From: Bacteroidales bacterium
GTDB lineage: Bacteria > Bacteroidota > Bacteroidia > Bacteroidales > UBA12077
Length of the DNA stretch: 64,000 nt
Direction: 5' to 3'
Assembly: GCA_030637515.1 (NCBI GenBank)
Contig: DAOWGM010000003.1
Coordinates: 1 to 64,000, forward strand
Of the stretch, positions 20,096 to 29,107 are shown in pieces. Every line of letters starts with the position of its first letter. Position 1 is the first letter of the stretch. A program made the position numbers and the translations under genes. The notes under the pieces were generated by a model. That model was not told where the DNA came from. It saw nothing but the letters and a program-made list of their open reading frames with translations, and made no database searches.

Positions 20096-20126
20096 GTGAT
20101 CCGGCAAAAGCCGGATCACTTTTTTA
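20096..20126 (+). terminator. Terminator after the EDWM-repeat gene
   Basis: Perfect ten-pair GC-rich stem GTGATCCGGC / GCCGGATCAC with an AAAA loop and six Ts. This is among the strongest hairpins in the window. Confidence 0.92.
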
Positions 20127-20182
20127 TTATCGTTTTATTATCAGAATACAGACTTTTAAAAGGCATACAGTACCGTTTTTTA

Positions 20183-20214
20183 TTTGTAAAATGGATAATT
20201 TGAGCTTATCTTTG
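20183..20214 (+). promoter_or_regulatory. Predicted argS promoter
   Basis: TTTG (20183-20186), 20 bases, then TATCTTTG (20207-20214). Both boxes and the spacing fit the Bacteroidota consensus exactly. The leader to the ATG at 20265 is about 44 bases. Confidence 0.8.
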
Positions 20215-20264
20215 TGCGCTAATTTCATAGTCGAAAATTACATTAAAAAGACACCTGATTTTAT

Positions 20265-22403
20265 ATGAATATTGAATTACAACTTATAGAAACTGTTCAT
20301 GAAGCAGTTCATAAATTATACGGACAAACTCCTGATAATAAATCAATTCAAATCCAAAAAACAAGAAAAGAATTTGATGGAGATTTCACATTAGTCGTTT
20401 TCCCATTATTAAGAATATCAAAAAAACCACCGGAACAAACAGCCGAAGAATTAGGTGAGTATCTAAAAAACAGTGTTGATAAGATATCTGGATACAATAT
20501 AATTAAAGGATTTTTGAATCTTACAATAGATAAAAGTTTCTGGATTACATATTTAAATACAGTTGCAAGCGATCATAATTATGGAATAGTAAAGGATAAA
20601 ACGAATCCTAAAACTATTTTAATCGAATATTCTTCTCCAAATACGAATAAGCCATTGCATTTGGGTCATATTAGAAACAACTTGCTTGGTTATTCTGTTG
20701 CCAAAATAATGGAAACCCAAGGCGATAAGGTTTACAAGGTTAATCTGGTTAATGACAGGGGAATACATATTTGCAAATCGATGCTCGCATGGCAAAAATG
20801 GGGTGATCATAATTCTTATATTGAATGGGCTTCATTAAATGATATAAGTTTTGATTTTAAATTAGATCCCAATATTCAATATGATGTGATTGATAATTAT
20901 TGTACTGATTGTATTAGTAAATATGAAAAGGGATTTAGTGGGCGAAATAAAAATGAAAAGTATAAAAGTGAACTAATTAGAATATATAATAATGTCATAG
21001 GCGGTAGTTCTTATGAAAAATTGGAATATATATTTAATAATTCTGATGAAATAATTAATAATTCACAATTTGAAAATAAATTAAAGAGAAGAATTAAAGG
21101 ACAAGAAAAAAAATTGCGATCGTATGAATTAATTCAAGATTTGTTAAATAAAAATGTTACCCCCAGAAAAATTAATAGAAAAGGTGATCATTTAATAGGT
21201 GATTTTTATGTAAGATTTGATCAAGAATATAAAAAAGAAATTAGTAATTCAATTGTTGATGGACATACTGAAAATGAAGCAAAGAATAATTCTAAGCTAA
21301 TGATTCAAACGCAAGAAATGTTGCGTAAATGGGAAGCTAAAGATCCTGAGACTATTTCGCTTTGGAGAGAAATGAATAGGTGGGTTTTAAAAGGATTTGA
21401 AAAAACTTATAAAGATTTAGGAGTTGATTTTGACAAAACATATTTCGAATCAGAAACTTATAAATTAGGAAAAGCCTTAGTTTTAAAAGGTTTAGAAAAC
21501 AATACTTTCATTAAAAAGGAAGATGGTTCAGTTTGGGCAGATTTAACTGACGAAGGACTTGATCAAAAAATATTATTACGATCTGATGGAACATCAGTAT
21601 ATATGACTCAGGATTTGGGTACAGCTCACCAACGTTTCACTGATTACAGTGCTGATGAAGGAATTTATGTTGTCGGTAATGAGCAAAACTATCATTTTCA
21701 GGTTTTAAAAATAGTTCTTGGGAAATTAGGATTTGAGTGGTCGAAAAATTTATACCATTTATCGTATGGAATGGTTGAATTACCTGAAGGTAAAATGAAA
21801 TCACGTGAAGGAACTGTTGTTGATGCTGATGATTTACTTGAAGAAATGGTTTCAACAGCAGAAGAAATGTCAAACGAATTGGGTAAACTTGATGAGTATG
21901 AGGGTAATGAGAAGAAATCTATTATTGAAACAATTGGTTTAGGAGCGCTTAAATATTTTATTCTTAAAGTTGATCCTAAAAAGTCAATGACTTTCGATCC
22001 AAAAGAATCGATTGATTTTAATGGTAATACTGGTCCATTTATTCAATATACTTACGCAAGAATTCAGTCATTATTACGAAAAGCTGAAGCAAATGGAATA
22101 AGTTTAACTGAAGAGGTTAATACTAAAACTGAAATTTCAGATAAAGAACTACGCTTAATAAAGCTTGTTTATTCATATCCTGAAATATTAAAAGAAGCAG
22201 CAGCTGCACACAGCCCTGCACAAGTAGCAAATTATGTATATGAATTAGCTAAGGAATTCAATCAGTTTTATCACGATCATCCTGTTTTAAGTGAAACTGA
22301 TCAGAATGTTGTTTTATTCAGATTATTTCTTTCAAATCAGGTAAGTAAAATTGTAAAATCAGGAATGAGTCTTTTAGGAATTAATGTTCCGGAAAGAATG
22401 TAG
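20265..22403 (+). CDS. argS: Arginyl-tRNA synthetase with a large internal insertion
   Basis: Charges tRNA-Arg with arginine. Class I features are present: the Add1 tRNA-binding N-terminus, the HIGH-type motif in KPLHLGHIRNN (~residue 127), the catalytic-core motifs VNDRGIHICKSMLAWQKWG and VYMTQDLGTAHQRF, the KMSKS-type loop EGKMKSREGTVVDADDL, and a C-terminal anticodon-binding domain (FIQYTYARIQSLLRKA ... LSNQVSKIVKSGMSLL). At 712 residues it is about 115-125 longer than usual. The excess is codons 180-306, an AT-rich segment placed between WQKWGDH and KGDHLIGDFYV, where homologues carry a short loop. The segment is bounded by GGTGATCAT at 20802 and 21183. The reading frame is intact and all motifs are kept, so the enzyme is probably active. 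Confidence 0.95.
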   Translation: MNIELQLIETVHEAVHKLYGQTPDNKSIQIQKTRKEFDGDFTLVVFPLLRISKKPPEQTAEELGEYLKNSVDKISGYNIIKGFLNLTIDKSFWITYLNTVASDHNYGIVKDKTNPKTILIEYSSPNTNKPLHLGHIRNNLLGYSVAKIMETQGDKVYKVNLVNDRGIHICKSMLAWQKWGDHNSYIEWASLNDISFDFKLDPNIQYDVIDNYCTDCISKYEKGFSGRNKNEKYKSELIRIYNNVIGGSSYEKLEYIFNNSDEIINNSQFENKLKRRIKGQEKKLRSYELIQDLLNKNVTPRKINRKGDHLIGDFYVRFDQEYKKEISNSIVDGHTENEAKNNSKLMIQTQEMLRKWEAKDPETISLWREMNRWVLKGFEKTYKDLGVDFDKTYFESETYKLGKALVLKGLENNTFIKKEDGSVWADLTDEGLDQKILLRSDGTSVYMTQDLGTAHQRFTDYSADEGIYVVGNEQNYHFQVLKIVLGKLGFEWSKNLYHLSYGMVELPEGKMKSREGTVVDADDLLEEMVSTAEEMSNELGKLDEYEGNEKKSIIETIGLGALKYFILKVDPKKSMTFDPKESIDFNGNTGPFIQYTYARIQSLLRKAEANGISLTEEVNTKTEISDKELRLIKLVYSYPEILKEAAAAHSPAQVANYVYELAKEFNQFYHDHPVLSETDQNVVLFRLFLSNQVSKIVKSGMSLLGINVPERM
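20802..21191 (+). repeat. In-frame insertion in argS bounded by a 9-bp direct repeat
   Basis: GGTGATCAT at 20802-20810 recurs at 21183-21191, exactly 381 bases (127 codons) apart. The DNA between is visibly richer in A and T than flanking argS and encodes a charged, Asn/Lys-rich stretch with one CxxC (YCTDC). It matches no domain I recognise and lacks intein ends. The direct repeat could be a target-site duplication or a chance match. Confidence 0.5.
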
Positions 22404-22417
22404 GAAAGTTAGTACTT

Positions 22418-22467
22418 GAAATGAACTAAAATTTGAAGTGACTAAAATCAAAAGTGAGCTAAAGTTT
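22418..22467 (+). repeat. Three imperfect 16-17 bp tandem repeats
   Basis: GAAATGAACTAAAATTT, GAAGTGACTAAAATCA and AAAGTGAGCTAAAGTTT follow one another between argS and the ffh -7 box. The shared core is AAGTGAnCTAAA. No function is evident. Confidence 0.6.
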
Positions 22468-22470
22468 TTA

Positions 22471-22478
22471 TAATTTTG
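22471..22478 (+). promoter_or_regulatory. Predicted ffh -7 box
   Basis: TAATTTTG fits TAnnTTTG, 24 bases before the ATG at 22503. No TTTG is found at the usual -33 distance; the tandem repeat occupies that position. Confidence 0.45.
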
Positions 22479-22502
22479 TATTAGTAAAAAAAGTAAAAAT
22501 AT

Positions 22503-23834
22503 ATGTTTGAGAATCTATCGGACAGACTCGAAAAGTCGTTCAAAATATTAAAAGGGCAAGGGAGAATTTCTGAAATAAACGTTGCAGAAACTTTAAAAGA
22601 TGTAAGAAGAGCCTTACTTGATGCCGACGTTAACTTTAAAATAGCCAAATCTTTCACCGATACGGTAAAAGATAAAGCATTAGGTGAGGATGTTCTTAAT
22701 GCGATTAAACCTAGTCAATTGATGGTTAAAATTGTTCGCGATGAACTTGCAGTTCTTATGGGCGAACAAGCCACTGAAATTAATCTAAAAGGAAATCCTA
22801 CAGTAATATTAATTGCAGGTTTGCAAGGTTCAGGTAAAACAACCTTCTCGGGTAAATTAGCTAATTATTTAAAATCAAAAAAGCAAAAACATCCATTATT
22901 GGTTGCTTGTGATATTTATCGTCCTGCTGCGATTGAACAGTTAAAAGTCTTAGGAGAACAAATTAATGTTCCTGTTTATACTGAAGAAGGAAGTAAAGAT
23001 CCTGTTAAAATTGCTAAGAACGCTATTAAGCAGGCAAAAAAAGATGGTCAGAATCTTGTAATTATTGATACGGCTGGTCGTTTAGCTATTGATGAAGAAA
23101 TGATGAACGAGATTGCTGCGGTTAAAAAAGCAGTTGATCCACATGAAACACTTTTTGTAGTTGATTCCATGACAGGTCAGGATGCTGTAAATACAGCTAA
23201 AGAGTTTAACGATAGGCTTAATTTCGAAGGAGTTGTTTTAACAAAACTTGATGGTGATACTCGTGGTGGAGCAGCACTTTCAATTCGTTCGGTTGTAAAT
23301 AAACCAATTAAATTTATTGGTTCTGGCGAAAAAATGGAAGCAATTGACGTTTTCCATCCAGATAGAATGGCGGATCGTATTTTGGGTATGGGTGATGTTG
23401 TTTCGTTGGTTGAAAAAGCTCAGGAACAATATGATCAAGAAGAAGCAAGAAAATTAAGCAAGAAAATTGCTAAAAACCAGTTCGATTACAACGATTTTAT
23501 TTCACAGATTGCTCAGATTAAAAAAATGGGTAATATAAAAGATCTTGCAGGCATGATTCCAGGAATGGGAAAAATGATGAAAAATGTTGATGTTGATGAT
23601 GATGCTTTTAAAGGGATAGAAGCTATCATTCAGTCAATGACACCTGAAGAAAGAGAAAATCCTAAAGTAATGAATGGTAGTAGAAGAAAGAGAATTGCTA
23701 AAGGAAGCGGGAACGACATTCAAGAAGTGAATCGTTTAATTAAACAATTCGATGAAACAAAGAAAATGATGAAGATGATGAAGGATGGAAAAGGAATGGC
23801 TGGTTTAATGAATAAAATGCAAGGAATGAGATAA
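22503..23834 (+). CDS. ffh: Signal recognition particle protein Ffh
   Basis: GTPase that binds hydrophobic signal sequences and SRP RNA and docks ribosomes at the membrane with FtsY. The 443-residue length is normal. The N domain is followed by the G domain with G1 GLQGSGKTT (~residue 107), G3 DTAGRL, G4 TKLDGD and the closing loop GSGEKMEAIDVFHPDRMADRILG. The C-terminal M domain is methionine-rich (MKMMKDGKGMAGLMNKMQGM) and contains the RNA-binding GSRRKRIAKGSG. It stands 60 bases before folD and may be read together with it. Confidence 0.97.
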   Translation: MFENLSDRLEKSFKILKGQGRISEINVAETLKDVRRALLDADVNFKIAKSFTDTVKDKALGEDVLNAIKPSQLMVKIVRDELAVLMGEQATEINLKGNPTVILIAGLQGSGKTTFSGKLANYLKSKKQKHPLLVACDIYRPAAIEQLKVLGEQINVPVYTEEGSKDPVKIAKNAIKQAKKDGQNLVIIDTAGRLAIDEEMMNEIAAVKKAVDPHETLFVVDSMTGQDAVNTAKEFNDRLNFEGVVLTKLDGDTRGGAALSIRSVVNKPIKFIGSGEKMEAIDVFHPDRMADRILGMGDVVSLVEKAQEQYDQEEARKLSKKIAKNQFDYNDFISQIAQIKKMGNIKDLAGMIPGMGKMMKNVDVDDDAFKGIEAIIQSMTPEERENPKVMNGSRRKRIAKGSGNDIQEVNRLIKQFDETKKMMKMMKDGKGMAGLMNKMQGMR

Positions 23835-23894
23835 TTTTATTAATATGAACAATGCTTAACTTTAGAATGTTATCAAAATAAAAATCTCGGAATC

Positions 23895-24779
23895 ATGAAA
23901 ATAATAGACGGAAAAAAGATAGCCAACGATATTAAAGAAGAAATTGCTCAGGAAGTAGCAGCAATACGTGAAGCAGGAGGTAAAATTCCGCATCTTGCAG
24001 CAATTATTGTTGGACACGATGGTGCAAGTGAAACTTATGTTGGTCATAAAGAAAAAGCATGCAATCAAGTTGGTTTTAATTCTACCGTTTTTAGATTTGA
24101 AGATGATGTTGCTGAAGATACACTATTACGTAGAGTTCATGATTTAAATGAAGATCCTGAAATTGACGGGTTTATTGTTCAATTGCCTATGCCAAAGCAT
24201 ATTTCTGAACAAAAAATTATAGAAGCAATTGATCCTAAAAAAGATGTCGATGGTTTTCATCCAATCAATCTTGGCCGTATGGTTATTGGATTACCAGCAT
24301 ATATTTCTGCAACTCCTGCAGGAATAATGGAATTAATTAAGCGATATAATATTGAAACTTTAGGCAAAGATGTTGTTGTAATCGGACGAAGTAATATTGT
24401 TGGAAAACCAATGAGTATTCTTTTAGGTCAAAAAGCAAATCCTGGAAATGCTACAGTTACTATGTGCCATAGCCGCACTAAAAACTTAAAAGAAGTTGTT
24501 TTACGTGCTGATATTGTAGTTGCTGCATTAGGAAGAGCAGAATTCTTAACTGCCGATATGGTAAAAGAAGGAGCTACCGTGATTGATGTTGGTATTACCA
24601 GAGTAAAATCTGATAAAACCAAATCAGGCTGGAAACTACTTGGCGATGTTAAATTCGACGAAGTAGCCGAAAAAGCAGAATATATTACTCCGGTTCCCGG
24701 TGGTGTTGGTCCAATGACCATTGTTTCATTATTACAAAACACACTTAAAGCTTCAAAAGGTGAAATTTATCCTAAATGA
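23895..24779 (+). CDS. folD: Bifunctional methylene-THF dehydrogenase/cyclohydrolase
   Basis: Interconverts 5,10-methylene- and 10-formyl-tetrahydrofolate, supplying one-carbon units for purines and formyl-Met-tRNA. The 294-residue protein has the catalytic lysine region [12 protein letters not shown], the signature [11 protein letters not shown], the dinucleotide-binding [17 protein letters not shown] and the end motif PGGVGPMTI. All are textbook for the family. It begins with ATG 60 bases after ffh on the same strand. Confidence 0.97.
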   Translation: MKIIDGKKIANDIKEEIAQEVAAIREAGGKIPHLAAIIVGHDGASETYVGHKEKACNQVGFNSTVFRFEDDVAEDTLLRRVHDLNEDPEIDGFIVQLPMPKHISEQKIIEAIDPKKDVDGFHPINLGRMVIGLPAYISATPAGIMELIKRYNIETLGKDVVVIGRSNIVGKPMSILLGQKANPGNATVTMCHSRTKNLKEVVLRADIVVAALGRAEFLTADMVKEGATVIDVGITRVKSDKTKSGWKLLGDVKFDEVAEKAEYITPVPGGVGPMTIVSLLQNTLKASKGEIYPK

Positions 24780-24977
24780 CATTTATTAACAAATCTTCAT
24801 TTTATTAGCTGAAACTTTTTGTAATTGCTATTCCATTAAGTGTTTTTATATTAGCAAATAATGCTTATTATTTGACATGTGAATAAAAATGCATTAATTT
24901 TTAATAACTTTTATTGACTTATATATATTAGGTTAGATATTAAAGCGTATTTTCATATAATAATTTAGGAATGAATT

Positions 24978-27329
24978 ATGAATGTTAAAAATGTACTACT
25001 AATTATTTTTATAGCAGTCCTGATTACAGGATGCAAAAAGGACGATCAGTCAAGATTACAAGCAAGCTGGTCGGCAAAAGATCCGATTGCAATTCCATTT
25101 AATAACCGAAACCACGAGAAAGTCTTAGGAAATATTGCTCCAAATCCTTCATTCGAAACTGGTAAAATTTATTATCAGGAGAATGGAATAAAGTCTTTTG
25201 ATATAAACGGATGGAAGCAAGTGGGAAATAATATTGAATGGATTAATAGTACGGCTAATGGAACAGGCATTAACGAAATATATGATGGAATTCATTCAGT
25301 AAAGATAACAAGAGAAATTGCTGACGAAACAGAGAGTATTGGTACAGGTATTTTAAGCGATTTTATTAAGGTTATACCAGGAAATTATTCCCTTAAGCTT
25401 TATCTTAAATTAGAAAATGTTATTCCAAATCAAATGCGTCTTGGTACTAAAATGTACGATGCTATAAATATCAAGCTTAAGTACTACGATAAGAGTAAAT
25501 TAGAAGTTGATAAAACCGAATTTAATGCGTTCACTAATGTAAATATAGATAACTCATTTAAAGCTTACTCACTTTCTAATTACTGGAGTATTAAAGAATT
25601 TGGATGGGGTGAAATTCATGGCAAAACGGCAAATTATCCTTATTTCGATGGTGATTTGCCTGATAATGTTCGATACGTAAAGATATTTATTGGATTAAAG
25701 GGAACAGGAACAATGTGGGTTGATAAAGTCGATTTTTACTTTACAAATGAAAATTTCACCTTATTGGAGCGTCTTGAACCATACTTTAATTCATCATTAA
25801 GTGTTCAGGATATGGTTTATCCAAAACCTAAAGAATTAGTTAAGAATTCAGATATAAACTATTATAACACAGAGAATAATGTTTATCCTATAGTTGTAAT
25901 TCCTGAAAACAGTAATAAATTACTAATTAATGCTGCCCAAAGTTTTAGCAAATTGCTTAATGAAAGAATTAACAATATAAGTAAAGATCAATTTACTGGC
26001 AGTATAGAAATTGTTAAGAATAATAATCCTGAGTTATTGCCACAAGAACAGTTTATAGTTAATATTGGAAGTTCTGATTTAACACAAGAATCTCAATTGC
26101 CTCATTCTTATTCAATTGTGCATTGTGATAGTTTGCATAATATCGTGTGTATTAACGCATTTGATAAAGAAGGTTATGAAAATGCAGCGTTAACGTTTAA
26201 ACAGCTTTTAAGCACCCAAAATTATGTATTCCATAGTGCTGATATTATTGATTATCCGGATTTTCTAAGCAGAAATATTCTTATAAATAGCTTGAGCTTT
26301 GAGCATTCTGATTTCAAGGAAAAAATTGATTTATTAAGAAGCTATAAGTATAGTACTCCTTATTTGGAGATTGGTACTAAGAATGCTGTTGAGTTCTTAA
26401 ACTCTGAAAATGATAAATACAGTATTAAAATTAATTTAAGCGATTATTCAGAGCGAATAAGTTTAATAAAAAGCTTAGAATCAAATAGTTTGGCGAGTAT
26501 TTTAATTTATGATGACAGAGCAGGCTTTCAAAATGATTATACTGAAGAAGTTGAAAATATTCGCAAAATCATTAATGGTGAAAATAAGAAAGCTGAAATA
26601 GAATTATTTCCTTATTGGAGTAATTTGGAGCAAATTAGCACAGGACATGGTGAAGCAGAATACTTTTTCAAAAAATTAAATAAAAGTAATCTTAAGGATA
26701 TAAATATATTCTGGAATGGTAGTTCAAAATATTCATACGGAATCGATTATGCTGATTTAACAAGGATGAATGAGATGACAGAAAAGACGCTAATTCTTCT
26801 TGATAATAATTTGATTAAAGATAACGCAAGGTTCACTTCAAATAATACTGCTGAATATTACGCTGGAAAGTTAAGATTGTTATCATTTATGGAGCCTTAT
26901 AATCCATATTTTTCAGCAGATTTATATGAAAATGGAAACAAAAAAATCTTGTTAAATACTCAAGATATTTCAGATTTGGACATAATAAGAGTTTTAACTG
27001 CAGCAAATTATTATTGGAATGTAGAATCTTACAATCCGGAATGGTCACTTTGGGTAGTTTTAAATAAGTTAATTGGACGTGAAAATGCAATTAACATTAT
27101 TTATTTCAATGATGCTTGTTTTGGATTAATAGAAATATGCAAAAAGATAGAAATTGAAGGCTTGCAATTTAAAAATCAACGTATAGCAAAAAACTTTGAA
27201 AGCGATTTAAATAAGTATTATTTAATGCTTCAAGAAGGGCTTAATAACGATAATTTATTAAAAGATTTAGAACAGATTAAAACAGATATATTGAAAGATT
27301 ATTATTCAATTTTAAAAACTGCAGAATAG
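24978..27329 (+). CDS. Divergent GH84-like (O-GlcNAcase-fold) lipoprotein
   Basis: A 783-residue envelope protein with a lipobox (LITGC). Residues ~50-255 look like a carbohydrate-binding beta-sandwich (PNPSFETG, WVDKVDFYF). Residues ~285-420 resemble the Glyco_hydro_20b-type N-domain of GH84/GH20 enzymes (INAAQSFSKLLNERI, EGYENAALTFKQLL). The following region has the spacing of a GH84 barrel: SILIYDDRAGF with an Asp pair (D512-D513), INIFWNGSS near residue 577 where GH84 has a MWTG-type phrase, and a late stretch VLTAANYYWNVESYNPEWSLW like the GH84 AIYSVASYAWNP region. The fold assignment is inference from these matches. Substrate and activity are uncertain; the usual GFYG motif at barrel start is not seen (ADIIDYPDFLSRNILI instead). 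Confidence 0.55.
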   Translation: MNVKNVLLIIFIAVLITGCKKDDQSRLQASWSAKDPIAIPFNNRNHEKVLGNIAPNPSFETGKIYYQENGIKSFDINGWKQVGNNIEWINSTANGTGINEIYDGIHSVKITREIADETESIGTGILSDFIKVIPGNYSLKLYLKLENVIPNQMRLGTKMYDAINIKLKYYDKSKLEVDKTEFNAFTNVNIDNSFKAYSLSNYWSIKEFGWGEIHGKTANYPYFDGDLPDNVRYVKIFIGLKGTGTMWVDKVDFYFTNENFTLLERLEPYFNSSLSVQDMVYPKPKELVKNSDINYYNTENNVYPIVVIPENSNKLLINAAQSFSKLLNERINNISKDQFTGSIEIVKNNNPELLPQEQFIVNIGSSDLTQESQLPHSYSIVHCDSLHNIVCINAFDKEGYENAALTFKQLLSTQNYVFHSADIIDYPDFLSRNILINSLSFEHSDFKEKIDLLRSYKYSTPYLEIGTKNAVEFLNSENDKYSIKINLSDYSERISLIKSLESNSLASILIYDDRAGFQNDYTEEVENIRKIINGENKKAEIELFPYWSNLEQISTGHGEAEYFFKKLNKSNLKDINIFWNGSSKYSYGIDYADLTRMNEMTEKTLILLDNNLIKDNARFTSNNTAEYYAGKLRLLSFMEPYNPYFSADLYENGNKKILLNTQDISDLDIIRVLTAANYYWNVESYNPEWSLWVVLNKLIGRENAINIIYFNDACFGLIEICKKIEIEGLQFKNQRIAKNFESDLNKYYLMLQEGLNNDNLLKDLEQIKTDILKDYYSILKTAE

Positions 27330-27374
27330 CTTTAAAAAAACAGTTAAAAACCGAATATATCAATTGAAAATTGT

Positions 27375-27382
27375 TAGTTTTG
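27375..27382 (+). promoter_or_regulatory. Predicted -7 box of the TPR gene
   Basis: TAGTTTTG fits TAnnTTTG, 20 bases before the ATG at 27403. No convincing -33 box. Confidence 0.4.
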
Positions 27383-27402
27383 CACGCACATTTTAAGTGA
27401 GT

Positions 27403-28824
27403 ATGAAAGAAGAGTTAGACGATATTTTCCAGGATGATGAGTATAACGAGTTAGTAATTCGTTATGAGGAGATGCTCAAAAATAACCAAAGTTATTTTTT
27501 TGATGTTGTTGAATTTGAGAATATTATCGATTATTATATTGATACAAACAAAGCTAATAATGCTTTAAAAGCTGTGAAATATGCAGCACAACAACATCCT
27601 CAATCTATCAATATAGAATTAAAGAAAGCACAAGTTCTTATTGATAAGGGACATCCTGATCAGGCTTTAAATATTCTTGAAAAAATTGAAAGGATTGAAG
27701 CCTCTAATACTGATGTTTACTTACTGAAAGGAAGTACTTTAAATGTAATGGGACGATACAATGAAGCGGAACGCTCCTTTGATTCGGCTATAGATAATTC
27801 ATATGAAGAGAAAGTAGAAATAATACACACAATTGCTCAATCTTTCGAACAAATTGGTCGTTATAAAACAGCATTAAAATATCTGCACGAAGCATTTAAA
27901 CTCGATAAAAAGAATGGAATGCTTTTATATGATATTGGATATTGCTATGAAAAGATGGGGCAGATTGATAAAAGTATTAATTTTTATAAGCAATATCTCG
28001 ACAAAGAACCATTTTCAGACAATGCCTGGTATAATCTTGGTATACTTTACAATAAAGCTGAAAAATACGATGAAGCAATTGATGCCTATGAATTTGCAAT
28101 AGCTATTACACCTGAGTTTTCAGTAGCATATTTTAATCTGGCAAATACATATTCAAACAAAGAAGATTATCATAACGCAATACTTAACTATAAAGAATAC
28201 CTTAAATTCGACGGAAATAGTGGAGAGATTCTATCTTATATAGGAGATTGTTACGAAAGCCTTAAGGAATATGATCTTGCTATTAAATACTACGATAAAG
28301 CGCTAGAAAACGATGATTACTTTGCTGATGCATATTATGGAAAAGCAAATGTAATGTACGATATGGGGAAGGCAGAGTTAGCCTTGTCTTTAATTGAAAA
28401 AGCAATTGTTATAAATGATATAAATGCCGAGTATTACTTTCTTCTTGGTAATATTTATACTGAACTTAATTCAAATAAAGAAGCACTTGATGCTTATAAG
28501 AAAGCTTATGGGGTTGATCCTGAGGAAATTGATTTCTTATTAGCATTGTCTGATGCTTATTTCAATATACAGAAGGTTGATACAGCTATTCATTTATTAC
28601 AAGAGTTTATAAATGATAATGCTGGTAATGCACTGGTATATTACAGATTGGCAGCTTGTTTCTTTGTTAAGAATGATAAGAAAAAAGCTTTAGAAGAATT
28701 TGAGAATGGATTAAAAATAAATCCTAAAAGCTATATGGAAGTAATATTGTATTTTCCTGATGCAGTTGAAGATGATGATGTAAATACTTTGTTGGACAGA
28801 TATTATTTCAATAAAATAAAATAA
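27403..28824 (+). CDS. TPR-repeat protein
   Basis: Soluble protein of 473 residues made almost wholly of tetratricopeptide repeats, about eleven of them, recognisable by A/Y pairs such as YCYEKMGQIDKSINFYKQYL, AWYNLGILYNKAEKYDEAI and CYESLKEYDLAIKYYDKAL. No signal peptide and no enzymatic domain are seen, so it is a cytoplasmic scaffold. The acidic N-terminus (MKEELDDIFQDDEYNEL) precedes the repeats. I chose the ATG at 27403 over the GTG at 27397. Very strong terminator after it. Partner unknown. Confidence 0.9.
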   Translation: MKEELDDIFQDDEYNELVIRYEEMLKNNQSYFFDVVEFENIIDYYIDTNKANNALKAVKYAAQQHPQSINIELKKAQVLIDKGHPDQALNILEKIERIEASNTDVYLLKGSTLNVMGRYNEAERSFDSAIDNSYEEKVEIIHTIAQSFEQIGRYKTALKYLHEAFKLDKKNGMLLYDIGYCYEKMGQIDKSINFYKQYLDKEPFSDNAWYNLGILYNKAEKYDEAIDAYEFAIAITPEFSVAYFNLANTYSNKEDYHNAILNYKEYLKFDGNSGEILSYIGDCYESLKEYDLAIKYYDKALENDDYFADAYYGKANVMYDMGKAELALSLIEKAIVINDINAEYYFLLGNIYTELNSNKEALDAYKKAYGVDPEEIDFLLALSDAYFNIQKVDTAIHLLQEFINDNAGNALVYYRLAACFFVKNDKKKALEEFENGLKINPKSYMEVILYFPDAVEDDDVNTLLDRYYFNKIK

Positions 28825-28850
28825 TTAGAAATTAATAAATTGTTACTTTT

Positions 28851-28893
28851 AACGAAAACATGTAGATTTATTCATCTTGTTTTCGTTTTTTTA
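28851..28893 (+). terminator. Terminator after the TPR gene
   Basis: Perfect ten-pair stem AACGAAAACA / TGTTTTCGTT with an extra AGAT/ATCT pairing inside the loop, followed by a T-run. Confidence 0.88.
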
Positions 28894-28902
28894 TTGTTAT
28901 GA

Positions 28903-28995
28903 AACCTTCATGACAATTTAGTTTTGACATATATGATAATGATTATATTGGCTATGCCTTGTTATCATACAATAGAGAATTTAATCATGAAGGTT
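28903..28995. repeat. Nested inverted repeats in the 28.8-29.1 kb gap
   Basis: AACCTTCATGA (28903-28913) pairs perfectly with TCATGAAGGTT (28985-28995). Inside, TATGATAA (28932-28939) pairs with TTATCATA (28962-28969). The remaining gap up to 29107 shows no gene, tRNA or riboswitch that I recognise. A folded RNA, a protein-binding site or a small remnant element are all possible. Confidence 0.5.
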
Positions 28996-29107
28996 CACGA
29001 GCGGGCTGTGTTTGTGGATTGTGGGAGCGAGTAACAAAAAAATCTTATAGACCGGAAAGGCATATAAGTAATTGGCATAAAATCAATAAATTAAAAAATA
29101 TATTCTC

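Noticed and set aside
20083-20268. 61-codon open frame across the terminator and promoter before argS
   Set aside because: It spans the strong hairpin and the argS promoter, has no ribosome site, and its start is inside the stem region. Incidental.
20802-21191. Intein or group I/II intron in argS
   Set aside because: The insert is only 127 codons, in frame, and lacks the Cys/Ser start and His-Asn-Cys/Ser/Thr end of inteins. It has no intron core or stop codons, as introns would usually have.
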